Shown here one piece after another: positions 8,378 to 16,779 of a DNA stretch of 64,000 bases. The position numbers were made by a program, and so were the translations under genes. Source of the DNA: an uncultured Rivibacter sp. (GTDB lineage: Bacteria; Pseudomonadota; Gammaproteobacteria; Burkholderiales; Burkholderiaceae). Below the pieces are notes generated by a model. It had not been told where the DNA came from and ran no database searches. It saw nothing but the letters and a program-made list of their open reading frames with translations. The stretch's first letter is position 1. Each line of letters starts with the position of its first letter. The stretch lies in assembly GCA_946481025.1 (NCBI GenBank), contig CAMLNA010000006.1:13336-77335 (forward strand). Direction: 5' to 3'.

Positions 8378-10876
8378 GTGGAGACACAACGCTTGAGGAG
8401 ACGCCGCATCAGCTGGTCGATCGGCCTGGTCGCGCGAGTCGCCCTGATGTCGCTGCTGGTGCAGGCGATCCATGCCAGGGCGTCGGCCGCGCAGCCGGCG
8501 CAGGCGCTGGACCTCGAGGTCGGCAGCGGCCCGGTGGCGAGCGCGCTGCTCGAGATCGGCCAGCGCTACGGCGTGATCATCTCCTTCCAGCCCGACCTCG
8601 TGGAAGGCTGCCGCACCGCGGCGCTGCGCGGGCGCTATACGCTCGGCCAGGCGCTGGCCGCAACGCTTCGCAGCAGCGACCTCGCGGCCGACATTGCGCC
8701 CGAGGGGATCGTCACCGTCAAACGGGTGACCGATGCCAAGGCGGCGGCTACCGAGGCGCCGCACACGGCGCCTTTGCCGGTCCAGGCTGAACCCGCGGGT
8801 CTTCAGGACGCCGGCGCGCCGCGCACGGTCGAACTGCAGAAGGTGACCTTGCATGCCAAGGCCACCTTTGATTCCGATGGTGATGAAAACGGTTTCATGC
8901 CGTCCGTGAGCGACGTGGCCACGCTGCACGACATGCCGCTGTCACGCGTGCCGCAGGCTGTGTCGGTGATCACGCAGGACATGCTGGCCGCGTCGCAGGC
9001 GCGCACGCAGATCGAAGCGCTCGGCTACGCGACGGGTGTCAGTTCGTTCGGCGGCGGTACGTGGGGGTTCGAGTCGGCGATCAGGGTCCGCGGCTTCCCG
9101 GCGCCGCTCCTGCTGTCGGGCCTGAGCTCGTATCGCAGTGCCGTGCCCGTGGAAAGCGCAGCCATCGAGCGCATCGAAGTGCTCAAGGGACCCAGCGGCG
9201 CGGTCGGCGGCGTCACCGGAGAAGACGGCCGCGGCGGGGTCATCAACATCGTTCGCAAGCGACCCTATGCGCGCCAGGAGCCGAGCGCGGCGCTGCTGGT
9301 CGATTCCCGCGACGGCGGCACGCTGCACGCGAATGCCGACGTGGGCGGCGGCGAAGGAGAAGCGCTGTGGCGGCTGGTCGGTTACGGCTCGCGCGGCCGA
9401 GACGGCGCCCGCGCCGATGGCGTCGAGCCGCTCCATGCCGAGGGCATGCTGGGCAGCATGAGCCACCGCACGGCCGGCTACTCGGCCACGCTGACCGTGC
9501 AGCACGAGCGGCGGCGCGACCCGCCCCCCGGATCGGCCAGGACGCACGTCGACCAGGACACCTCCACCTACGAGATCTCGCCGGAGGAAAGGGCGCTGCT
9601 GTCCCGCGACGACGGCCGCAGGTCACGCGTGGACGATGCCGAGCTGGACGTGCAATGGCGCCTGTCGGACCGGTGGCAGATGCGTGCGCGGACACGCTGG
9701 GAACGCGCGGGGTTCGACATGAGCACCTACCTGTACACGAGCGAAGTCCAGTCGGTGCAGATGGAGCGCATGGCAGTCAAGGCACGGTCGAAGTCCTGGC
9801 GCTGGAGCCTGCTCGGCGACCTGCAGACCGGCCCCGTCAAGCACAAGCTGCTGCTGGCGACCGACCTGCAGCATCGCCGCGAGTCGCTGCGCTACACGAA
9901 CGCGATCTGGTACGTGGACTCCGCAACCTTTGCGCCGGGGCAAACGGCGCTCGCGGACGCGCCGGACGACGGCTCCCTCGAACTGATGGACCTCGGAGAG
10001 ATCTTCAGGTCCGAGCGGGGCGTGATGCTGCAGGACCAGCTGCGCTTCGGTGACGCGACCGTTCGCCTGGCGCTGCGGCGCTCACGCTACCGGGACACGC
10101 AGTTCGGCCTGCCGGACGAGCGCAAGCTGGCCGGGCGCAGCTGGGACGCAGGCGCCAGCTACCGGCTGCTGCCGGACGTGACGGTGTATGCAGGAGCGCA
10201 GGCGGCCATCGAAGCCAGCCTCTACGCCGGGCAGGACGTCGAAAACTTCGCGGTGCCTCCCGGCAAGTCGCAACAGCAACAGGTGGGCGCGAAGATCGAC
10301 CTGGGCGACGCCCTGGCGTTCACGCTGGAGGCCTATCGGCTGAGGCAGCACAACGCCCTGTACTTCACGGTCGATGAGGACAACGAGGCGCATCCCCGCC
10401 TGGTGCACGGCAAAACCTCCACCGGCATCGAGCTCGAACTCGCCGGGCGTGCCGGCGCGGCGCTGGACATCTCCATCGGCGTGAACCTGATGCGCACGCA
10501 GCAGCTGCAGGTCAGCGCCTCCAACCAGACCTACCGGTTCCCCATCCTGGCGGTGCCGCAGCGCTCGATGCATCTGCTGGCCGACTACCGCCTGCCGGCG
10601 AGCCTGGCCGACGGCATGAGCCTGGGGCTGGCATTGCGTGCGCAATCGGACAGCTGGATCATGGCGCCCGACCCCGACGGTGCTTCGCCGGGCTTGCGGG
10701 TCCCGGGCGGCGCGCGGCTGGACCTTTCCTGGACACGCCGCGACAGACATTGGTCGTTCGGCGTGACGGTGCACAACGTGTTCGGCAGGCGGCTCTACAG
10801 CCCCACCCTCGACACCAACCTCGTGCCGGTGAGCAGCGAGCGCAGCGTCGGGCTGAGGCTGGGCTACAGGGGGTAG
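8378..10876 (+). CDS. TonB-dependent siderophore-type receptor with N-terminal signalling (STN) domain
   Basis: 832 aa from a GTG preceded by a purine-rich site. A signal peptide is followed by an STN domain (LDLEVGSGPVASALLEIGQRYGV), a plug domain (LSRVPQAVSVITQDML; VLKGPSGAVGG) and a 22-strand-type barrel ending in the outer-membrane signature VGLRLGYRG. STN-bearing receptors of the FecA/FpvA type relay substrate binding to an inner-membrane anti-sigma factor. The adjacent convergent FecR-like and ECF sigma genes are the obvious partners. The ligand, probably a ferric siderophore or other metallophore, is not identifiable. Confidence 0.92.
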   Translation: METQRLRRRRISWSIGLVARVALMSLLVQAIHARASAAQPAQALDLEVGSGPVASALLEIGQRYGVIISFQPDLVEGCRTAALRGRYTLGQALAATLRSSDLAADIAPEGIVTVKRVTDAKAAATEAPHTAPLPVQAEPAGLQDAGAPRTVELQKVTLHAKATFDSDGDENGFMPSVSDVATLHDMPLSRVPQAVSVITQDMLAASQARTQIEALGYATGVSSFGGGTWGFESAIRVRGFPAPLLLSGLSSYRSAVPVESAAIERIEVLKGPSGAVGGVTGEDGRGGVINIVRKRPYARQEPSAALLVDSRDGGTLHANADVGGGEGEALWRLVGYGSRGRDGARADGVEPLHAEGMLGSMSHRTAGYSATLTVQHERRRDPPPGSARTHVDQDTSTYEISPEERALLSRDDGRRSRVDDAELDVQWRLSDRWQMRARTRWERAGFDMSTYLYTSEVQSVQMERMAVKARSKSWRWSLLGDLQTGPVKHKLLLATDLQHRRESLRYTNAIWYVDSATFAPGQTALADAPDDGSLELMDLGEIFRSERGVMLQDQLRFGDATVRLALRRSRYRDTQFGLPDERKLAGRSWDAGASYRLLPDVTVYAGAQAAIEASLYAGQDVENFAVPPGKSQQQQVGAKIDLGDALAFTLEAYRLRQHNALYFTVDEDNEAHPRLVHGKTSTGIELELAGRAGAALDISIGVNLMRTQQLQVSASNQTYRFPILAVPQRSMHLLADYRLPASLADGMSLGLALRAQSDSWIMAPDPDGASPGLRVPGGARLDLSWTRRDRHWSFGVTVHNVFGRRLYSPTLDTNLVPVSSERSVGLRLGYRG

Positions 10877-10891
10877 CGCGGCCGGCGCCGC

Positions 10892-11839
10892 TCAGGCCGC
10901 CGAGATGGTGACCCAGTACTTCGTACGCTCGCTGATGCGCACGGGCTGCGTGCGCGCCAGGGCGCGCAGCGTGCTGTCGGTGTCGTCGAGCGAGAACACG
11001 CCGCTGACCTTGATGCGTGCCGCCTCGTCGTCCACGCGCAGCAGCCCGGGGCGGTAGTTCTGCAGCACGGCCACCAGCTCGCCCAGCGGCTCGTTGTTCA
11101 TGACCACGATGCCGCGCGTCCAGAGATCTTCGGTGCCGCGCGCCGGCAGGATCTCGGGCCGTGTGCCGGCATGGAGCAGCAGTTGCTGACCGGTCGCCAC
11201 CTGCACGCGGTCGCCTGAGGCCAGCGACGCGGTCACCTGCCCGCCGATGACGGTCAGCTTCGTCCGCGCTTCGAGCGCCTGCGCGACGAAGCGCGCGCCA
11301 CTGGCCTGGAGCGACCCCTCGGGCGTGCGCACCACCAGCGCTGCCGCCTGGAGGGTCGTGTCGGCCAGCATGCGGCCGCGACGCAGGGTCACGATGCTCC
11401 CCGCGCCTGCATCGGCCGAGAAGTCCACGGCCGTGCGCGCATCGAGCACGAGCGAGCCGCCTTGCGGCAGCGGCGACTCGCGACGCTGGGCGATGCCGGT
11501 GCTTTCGTCGGCGGTGAAGTCGGACCGGCGCACGACCTGCCAGCCCAGCAGGCCGGCGGTGGCGCTCACGCCTGCGACCATGAAAGCGGAACGCAGTGCC
11601 GCGCGACGGCTGGCCCTCGACACCGCCCGGCCCATCACCTTGGACGACACGCCGCTCTGCTTGAGCTGCCGGACCGGCGCCAGCAGGCTGGCCATCCGGC
11701 GGCTGGCCTCGTCATGCCGCGGGTCGCTGGCGCGCCAGGCTTCGAAGGCGGCCTGGTCGGCGGCGCTGGCCTCGCCGGAGCGCAGCAGCACCATCCATTC
11801 GATGGCCTTCGCGAGGTTGGGATCGAGGACGCTACCCAC
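10892..11839 (-). CDS. fecR: FecR-family anti-sigma/signal relay protein
   Basis: 315 aa from a GTG with AAGGAG upstream. The N-terminal cytoplasmic anti-sigma part has the conserved EWMVLLRSGEAS, AFEAWRASDPRHDEA pattern. One membrane segment follows (AFMVAGVSATAGLLGW, residues about 85-100). The periplasmic FecR domain begins LPQGGSLVLDARTAVDF, and the C-terminal STN-contacting region includes VAVLQNYRPGLLRVD. It should hold or activate the sigma factor encoded 36 bp upstream in response to the TonB receptor at 8378-10876. Confidence 0.92.
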   Translation of the reverse strand: MGSVLDPNLAKAIEWMVLLRSGEASAADQAAFEAWRASDPRHDEASRRMASLLAPVRQLKQSGVSSKVMGRAVSRASRRAALRSAFMVAGVSATAGLLGWQVVRRSDFTADESTGIAQRRESPLPQGGSLVLDARTAVDFSADAGAGSIVTLRRGRMLADTTLQAAALVVRTPEGSLQASGARFVAQALEARTKLTVIGGQVTASLASGDRVQVATGQQLLLHAGTRPEILPARGTEDLWTRGIVVMNNEPLGELVAVLQNYRPGLLRVDDEAARIKVSGVFSLDDTDSTLRALARTQPVRISERTKYWVTISAA

Positions 11840-11875
11840 GGCAGATACTCCTTGTGCCTTGAGCGGTTGAGATGT

Positions 11876-12361
11876 TCAGAGCGTGGCCGTCGCGACGGCC
11901 GTCAATGCCCGGGTCATGTATTGCCGCACCATGCTGGCCGAGACGCCCAGTTCCTTGCCGATCTCGGCATAGGTCATCGCATCGAGCTGGCTGTACAGGA
12001 AGGCGCGCCGCACCTTCTCGGGCAGCGCATCGAGCGCCGCGTCCACCGCCAGCAGCGCCTCGAGCACCAGCGCGCGCTCCTCCGGCGAAGGGTAGGTCGG
12101 CTGCGGTGCCAGGGCAAGCGTTTCGAGATAGGCCTGCTCCAGGTCGCGCCGTCGCCAGGTTTCGAACAGGACGCGCTTGGCGATCGTCGTGAGCAATGCG
12201 CGCGGCTCGCGCACCTGCTCGAGGTCGCGGTGCTGCGCCAGGTGCACGAAAGCCTCGCTGGCCACGTCTTCGGCGCCATGGTGCGAGCCGGCGTGACGCC
12301 GCATCTGGTCTCTCAGCCAGACGTAGTGCTCGCGGAAGATGCTTTGAAGACGGCCTCGCAT
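11876..12361 (-). CDS. fecI: ECF sigma factor, FecI-like
   Basis: 161 aa from MRGRLQSIF. Sigma region 2 is visible as HHGAEDVASEAFVHLAQH...PRALLTTIAKRV, and region 4 as LDALPEKVRRAFLYSQLDAMTYAEIGKELGVS. It is the first gene of a two-gene unit with fecR and is expected to transcribe the receptor gene when released. An upstream start at 12454 would add 31 low-complexity residues and is less likely. No clear Shine-Dalgarno sequence is seen at the chosen start. Confidence 0.9.
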   Translation of the reverse strand: MRGRLQSIFREHYVWLRDQMRRHAGSHHGAEDVASEAFVHLAQHRDLEQVREPRALLTTIAKRVLFETWRRRDLEQAYLETLALAPQPTYPSPEERALVLEALLAVDAALDALPEKVRRAFLYSQLDAMTYAEIGKELGVSASMVRQYMTRALTAVATATL

Positions 12362-12531
12362 GGGACTGGGTGGCAGGGGAAGGGGTACAGCCTCCCCAGG
12401 AGGCGACCTGCGGCATTGTGACGAAAGCCTCGCCGTTCGCATGCGGGGTGGCACGGATGTGCGGGCAGTTTTTCACATGCGGGAACGTCATCATGGTTAC
12501 CGTCAGAACTCCGTCATCGGTCGCGCGCCGC

Positions 12532-12556
12532 TTCGCTATTCGCACTTTTCTTTCGC
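12532..12556 (+). promoter_or_regulatory. PIP box (perfect) upstream of the hrpG-like gene
   Basis: Plus strand TTCGC-N15-TTCGC, 88 bp before the GTG start. Unlike the other boxes, no clean YANNNT is found 30-32 nt downstream. The remainder of the 283-bp gap 12362-12644 shows no gene. Confidence 0.65.
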
Positions 12557-12644
12557 GGCCACTGTCACTTTCCCGCGCGAGTTGCACATCCCAGATGGAA
12601 GCAGACATTTCGTCCGAAATCGTTCCCGTATCTGGAGGTCCGAA

Positions 12645-13436
12645 GTGAAACTCGTTGCGCTGTTCGTCAACAAGATCAAGCAGGCGGCCGTGGCCAGGGA
12701 GCTGGAGGCTCATGGCGTGGAACTCGCGGTGATGCAGTCGGTCGGCGGCCTGCTGCACACGCTCAAGCGCGGCGATGTGCAGGCCGTGCTGCTGGAAGAC
12801 GCCGACACCCAGCTGATCGACTGGCTGGCCATGCTGCAGATGCGCATGGCCGGCGTGGTGCCGGTGATCGTGGTGGGCGGCGGCAGCGGGCTCGGCATGG
12901 CCGAGGCGCTGGCGCATGGCGCCACCGACTATGCCGAATACACCGGCTCGATCGACCAGCTGCTGGCCCGCCTGCGTGCTCGCGTGGGCAGGTCCGCCGC
13001 ACCGGCCAGCCAATACATGGAAGTGGGCCCGTATGCGTTGCACGCGGCCAGCTCTGCGGTGTTCCGCGACGGTGTGGAGATCAACCTCACCGCACGGGAG
13101 TTCGCGCTGGCCTGGGTGCTGTTCTCGAGCGCGGGCCGCGTGGTCAGCGCATCGAGCCTGGCCGCGCGGGTGTGGGGCCGCTCGACCGACGTGTGCAAGC
13201 GCACGCTCGAGCAGCACATCTACCGGCTGCGCCGCAAGCTTTGCACCAACGGCATGGATTCCATGATCCGCATCCATGCCATCTACAGCATCGGCTACCG
13301 CCTCGACCTCATGACGCATGGCCGTTCGCCCGGGCCGGCCACCGATTTCGGCATCGACTCCCGCCCCATGGGGCTGCTGCCGGAGCTGCCGCCGGCACGG
13401 CAAGGCACCGGCACGGGCCTGTGGGGCGAGCTGTGA
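12645..13436 (+). CDS. hrpG: OmpR-family HrpG-like response regulator
   Basis: 263 aa from a GTG with CTGGAGG 6 nt upstream. Residues 1-110 are receiver-like; residues about 125-225 form an OmpR/PhoB winged helix (LTAREFALAWVLFSSAGRVVSASSLAARVWG, then RTLEQHIYRLRRKLC). HrpG in Xanthomonas and Ralstonia is an OmpR-type activator upstream of HrpX/HrpB. The receiver lacks the N-terminal acidic pair (LVALFVNKIKQ), and the beta3 position reads AVLLEDAD, so the usual phospho-Asp may be displaced or replaced. Location inside the cluster and the PIP box support a Hrp role; other OmpR regulators cannot be fully excluded. Confidence 0.78.
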   Translation: MKLVALFVNKIKQAAVARELEAHGVELAVMQSVGGLLHTLKRGDVQAVLLEDADTQLIDWLAMLQMRMAGVVPVIVVGGGSGLGMAEALAHGATDYAEYTGSIDQLLARLRARVGRSAAPASQYMEVGPYALHAASSAVFRDGVEINLTAREFALAWVLFSSAGRVVSASSLAARVWGRSTDVCKRTLEQHIYRLRRKLCTNGMDSMIRIHAIYSIGYRLDLMTHGRSPGPATDFGIDSRPMGLLPELPPARQGTGTGLWGEL

Positions 13437-13464
13437 AGGCGTCACGTCATTCCACGCGGCGCTT

Positions 13465-13920
13465 TCACGCACGGATCCAGAAGTAGTCTCCCGCACAGAT
13501 TCCGATGAACATTTCGTCGGTGGAGTTCGCGATGTTGTCGCGCCAGTAGCGGCCGTGCTCCGCGTAGTGCGTCATCGTTTCGGCGAGCCAGGGGCCGTCG
13601 ATCGAGTCGCCCATCGGCACGCGAACGATGAGCACGATGCCGCCGGTGTCGGCGTTGAGCCCGAGCTGCGCCTGGTCCTGCGCATACACGCTCAGGTTCG
13701 CTTCCAGCAGCAGGCGGAAGATGCGCATCGTGCGCCCCGCCGTGACGATGCCGTAGTGGAAGTTGAGGTACATCGCGCCCGGGTCGTTCGCGAAGTTCGC
13801 GAGATGCACCTCGAAGCCTTCGACTTCGATGGTCCCGCGCTTGAGCACCGCCTCGGCGTCGGGCAGGTCGATGACCCGGCACAGGTCGCGCACCAGCGAC
13901 TGGTAGCGTTCGAAGCTCAT
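13465..13920 (-). CDS. hpaB: HpaB-like general T3SS chaperone (CesT family)
   Basis: 151 aa. The profile is CesT-like: N-terminal helix SFERYQSLVRDLCRVIDL, beta strands around GTIEVEGFEVHLANFANDPGAMYLNFHYG, and a long C-terminal helix. HpaB in Xanthomonas (about 156 aa) escorts effectors to the SctN ATPase. Its ATG overlaps the stop of the preceding HpaA-like gene (ATGA), and it ends the sctV operon. Position after hrcS-hpaA is the same as in other group-2 clusters, although the usual sctD (hrpD5) between them is missing. Confidence 0.75.
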   Translation of the reverse strand: MSFERYQSLVRDLCRVIDLPDAEAVLKRGTIEVEGFEVHLANFANDPGAMYLNFHYGIVTAGRTMRIFRLLLEANLSVYAQDQAQLGLNADTGGIVLIVRVPMGDSIDGPWLAETMTHYAEHGRYWRDNIANSTDEMFIGICAGDYFWIRA

Positions 13921-14816
13921 GCTGACGGGGCGGCCATGCCGCTCATCAGGAGCGTCCGGCACGACAGCTCGATGCGGCTGCAGGCCTGCTGGGCCTGTTC
14001 CGCGGTGCGCGGCCGATCGGCATTGAGCAGTTTCAGCGGCAGCAGCAGGTTGCGGTTCTGCTGGGCCTCGTCGGGCAGGGCCAGGCCCTGCGGCTTCGCA
14101 CCGGCGGGCCGGCCTTCGAGCAGCACCTGCTTCACCCGCTCGAGCGTTGCGAGCGCTCCCCCCTCCCCGCCCGACTCCTGGCCCTTCACCAGGTAGGCGC
14201 GCACCGCGGCCATCTGCAGGCTGGCGGCACCCGGCATGTTGGTGGCCAGCAGCGCGCCGACCAGGGCGCGAGCCAGCTCGCCGGCTCGCACCGGAGCGGT
14301 TGGGGCCGGCGGCGCCCAGAGCGCCTGCGCATCCGCGCCGCAGGCGGCCTGCAGCGCCGGGAGCAGGGCGCGAGCACCGGCATCGGGCTGCGCCCGGGCG
14401 CCCAGGCGCCATTGCATCGCATGCTGCTGCCGCTGCCGCGACTCGTGCTCGTGCATGCCTTCGTCCGGTTGGTCATGCGTGCCCATCGCGTCGAAGTCCA
14501 TGGCCGCGGCACGTTCGTCGTCGTCGATGGCCGAGGACTGCCCCAGCAGCGGCATGTTGAGCGCAACGCCGTGTTCGGGGTCATGGTCCACCCCGGGCGG
14601 ATGCGGCGGCCTGCGGCGCAGCGGCACCGGACGGCGCGGCGGCGGCGGCGCGGGCGCACGGCCCAGGCGGAACACATAGCTGCCGAACTGCCCGCGCTGG
14701 CCTGCGCCGTGGTGGGCATGCTGGGTGCGTGCCTCCGGCCGCCGCGCTTCAGCGGCAGCCTGGGCAGCGGCCGCCTGGGCAGCCGCCTGCGCATGGCGGA
14801 CCGGTGTCGTGCTCAC
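13917..14816 (-). CDS. HpaA-like T3SS control protein
   Basis: 299 aa from a GTG whose GTGA overlaps the sctS stop. The N-terminal third is rich in Ala, Gln, His, Pro and Arg and looks disordered, as expected of a secreted control protein. The C-terminal half is helical (ARALVGALLATNMPGAASLQM, then a CRTLLMSG end). In Xanthomonas, hpaA lies directly after hrcS and encodes a secreted switch protein that binds HpaB, and here too the next gene is hpaB-like. The assignment rests on position, size and composition more than on a recognisable motif. The much longer overlapping reading frame is a shadow of sctR/sctS. Confidence 0.55.
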   Translation of the reverse strand: MSTTPVRHAQAAAQAAAAQAAAEARRPEARTQHAHHGAGQRGQFGSYVFRLGRAPAPPPPRRPVPLRRRPPHPPGVDHDPEHGVALNMPLLGQSSAIDDDERAAAMDFDAMGTHDQPDEGMHEHESRQRQQHAMQWRLGARAQPDAGARALLPALQAACGADAQALWAPPAPTAPVRAGELARALVGALLATNMPGAASLQMAAVRAYLVKGQESGGEGGALATLERVKQVLLEGRPAGAKPQGLALPDEAQQNRNLLLPLKLLNADRPRTAEQAQQACSRIELSCRTLLMSGMAAPSA

Positions 14817-15073
14817 AGGAACATCGCCGCCAGCAGGTTCTCGGAGAAGCGCAGCAGCGTCGAGCCGGCCCACGGTGCGCAGATCGCCACCACCACGGTG
14901 ACGGCCAGCAGCTTGATGCCCTGCGAGATGCTGGAGTCCTGCAGCGACGTGACCGCCTGCACGAACGAGATCAGCAGGCCCACGATGGCCGACACGGCCA
15001 CCGCCGGCAGCGACAGCAGCAGGCACATCATGAGCGCTTCGGAAGTGAGGCGGATGACGTTTTCGTAGTGCAT
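14813..15073 (-). CDS. sctS: T3SS export gate protein SctS (HrcS/FliQ family)
   Basis: 86 aa with two hydrophobic hairpin helices (MMCLLLSLPAVAVSAIVGLLISFVQ...) and the conserved FVQAVTSLQDSSISQGIKLLAV of FliQ/YscS. It is part of the SctR5-T-S4 export gate. It lies 6 bp after sctR and overlaps the next gene by 4 bp. Confidence 0.95.
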   Translation of the reverse strand: MHYENVIRLTSEALMMCLLLSLPAVAVSAIVGLLISFVQAVTSLQDSSISQGIKLLAVTVVVAICAPWAGSTLLRFSENLLAAMFL

Positions 15074-15079
15074 GGCGTA

Positions 15080-15742
15080 TCAGCGGTAGGTGAGCACGAG
15101 CCCGTGGATCAGCTTGGACCACCCGTCGAGCACCACGAACAGCAGCAGCTTGAACGGAATGGCCACGTTGGTGGGAGTGACCTGCGACAGCCCCATGGCG
15201 AGCAGCACGTTGGCGATCACCAGGTCGATCACGATGAAGGCGAGGTAGAGCAGGAATCCGATGCGGAATGCGGCGGTCAGCTCGGTGAGCAGGAAGGCCG
15301 GCGCCAGCACGAGCAGGTCGTCCTTCTTGAGCTGCGCGGCGCGCTCGGGCGGCCAGATGGCCGCGGCCGACTTCAGGAAGAACGCCTTCTCGGCCGCATC
15401 GGCGTGCTTGTCGAGAAAGCGGCGGAACGGCTCGCGCGCGGCGTCGGCCGCACCCAGGATCTGCTGCGCGTTCGACTGCACGCCGGTGGGCGACGAGATG
15501 CGCATGTGCTCGGAAGCCTCCATCAGCACCGGCGCCATCACGTAGCAAGAGACGATCATCGCCACGCCGTTGAGCACCATGTTGGGCGGCACCTGCTGCA
15601 CGCCGATGGCGTTGCGCAGCAGGCCCAGCACCACGGCGATCTTGGTGTACGACGTGACCACCATGGCCGCGAAGGGCAGCACCGCCATCGCGGCCAGCAC
15701 CAGGAACAGCGAGACCGGATCGGCGCTGGGCAGCGGCATCAT
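15080..15742 (-). CDS. sctR: T3SS export gate protein SctR (HrcR/FliP family)
   Basis: 220 aa. Conserved FliP/YscR blocks are present: VVTSYTKIAVVLGLLRNAIGVQQVPPNMVLNG in the first half and LVLAPAFLLTELTAAFRIGFLLYLAFIVIDLV near the C-terminus, with four membrane segments. The ATG at 15742 overlaps the sctQ stop (ATGA), which decides the start over the adjacent second ATG. FliP of the flagellar system (36653-37414) is a separate paralogue. Confidence 0.96.
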   Translation of the reverse strand: MMPLPSADPVSLFLVLAAMAVLPFAAMVVTSYTKIAVVLGLLRNAIGVQQVPPNMVLNGVAMIVSCYVMAPVLMEASEHMRISSPTGVQSNAQQILGAADAAREPFRRFLDKHADAAEKAFFLKSAAAIWPPERAAQLKKDDLLVLAPAFLLTELTAAFRIGFLLYLAFIVIDLVIANVLLAMGLSQVTPTNVAIPFKLLLFVVLDGWSKLIHGLVLTYR

Positions 15743-16779
15743 GACGCGGCACCCATCCTCACGATGCGCACGCCCAACTGGTCGCCGATGGCCACCAGCT
15801 GGCCGACGCCCAGCGTCTGCCCGTGGCACACCAGCCGCACCGAAGCCTCCAGCAAGGCCACGTCGAGCTCGATCACCGAGCCTTCGCCCAGGCTGGCCAG
15901 CTCACCCAGGCCCACGCGCGCGCTGTCGATCTCGAAGGCCACCGGGACCTGCAGGTCCTCGATGCCGGCAGGCGCGCGGGACAGGTCCACGGCGGCCTGC
16001 GCGGCTCCTTCGTCGACGAGGCCAGGGGGCGCCGCCAGATGGGCGCGTGATTGATCGATGTCGAGATCCGCATGTGCTTGCATCGTGATTCCCAGTCCGA
16101 ACTTCAAGGTGGCTCGCCATCGCGAGCCGCTGCGGCGCGCCGCCCCGCACAGCACCACGTCGCCTGCGCACAGGTCGTGCAGCCGCTGCCGGCGGATGAG
16201 CCGCTCGAAAAGCGTGATGCGCATCGGCACCCGCAGCGCGGCGACGCGCCGCAGGTCGGGCGCCACGTCGTCGCGCAGCACCGCGTCGAAGTGGGCCGCG
16301 AGCGGGCTGTCCAGCCGCACCAGCGACACCTCTGCCTGCCCCTGCGCCACGCAGGGCAAGGCACAGGCGGCCACCGCCTGCGGCGGATAGCGCCGCACCG
16401 CGCGCACCTGCGCGCCCGGCAGCAGCGGCGCGAGCAGCTGCGCGAAAGGCGCCAGCAGCGCATCGGTCACTTCACGTGCGAGGCCGGCATCGGACAGGCT
16501 CGCGGCCATCTGCAGCGCCGGCCATTGCGCCGGGTCCAGCGCCACGTCGGCGCTGCCGTGGGCGCAGCGGATGTCCAGCGACAGCAGGTCGGTGGGCGGG
16601 CGCCGCGGGTACACCTGCACGCCCTCCACGCCGGCCACCTGCGACAGCCAGACCTGGAAGCGGCGGTCGAAGCCGACGCGGGCCGCGCGTGCGGCCGACG
16701 GCAGCAGCGAGGGCAGCCGGCGCGCAATGCTCTCGACCTGCACGGGGCGTGGAGCATTGGGCGCGGGCTCGACCTTCAT
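15739..16779 (-). CDS. sctQ: T3SS cytoplasmic sorting-platform protein SctQ (HrcQ, FliM/FliN-like)
   Basis: 346 aa. The C-terminal about 75 residues form a SPOA domain (LQVPVAFEIDSARVGLGELASLGEGSVIELD ... GQTLGVGQLVAIGDQLGVRIVRM). The rest is the divergent N-terminal part typical of HrcQ/YscQ. SctQ makes the pods of the sorting platform that carry SctK, SctL and SctN. Its ATG overlaps the sctP stop (ATGA). The overlong frame starting at 17010 reads through sctP and was rejected. Confidence 0.88.
   Translation of the reverse strand: MKVEPAPNAPRPVQVESIARRLPSLLPSAARAARVGFDRRFQVWLSQVAGVEGVQVYPRRPPTDLLSLDIRCAHGSADVALDPAQWPALQMAASLSDAGLAREVTDALLAPFAQLLAPLLPGAQVRAVRRYPPQAVAACALPCVAQGQAEVSLVRLDSPLAAHFDAVLRDDVAPDLRRVAALRVPMRITLFERLIRRQRLHDLCAGDVVLCGAARRSGSRWRATLKFGLGITMQAHADLDIDQSRAHLAAPPGLVDEGAAQAAVDLSRAPAGIEDLQVPVAFEIDSARVGLGELASLGEGSVIELDVALLEASVRLVCHGQTLGVGQLVAIGDQLGVRIVRMGAAS

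Noticed and set aside
13917..15752. 611-codon minus-strand frame covering sctR and sctS
   Set aside because: Only its last 299 codons are used (hpaA-like, from the GTG overlapping sctS); the rest is out of frame with clear sctR/sctS.
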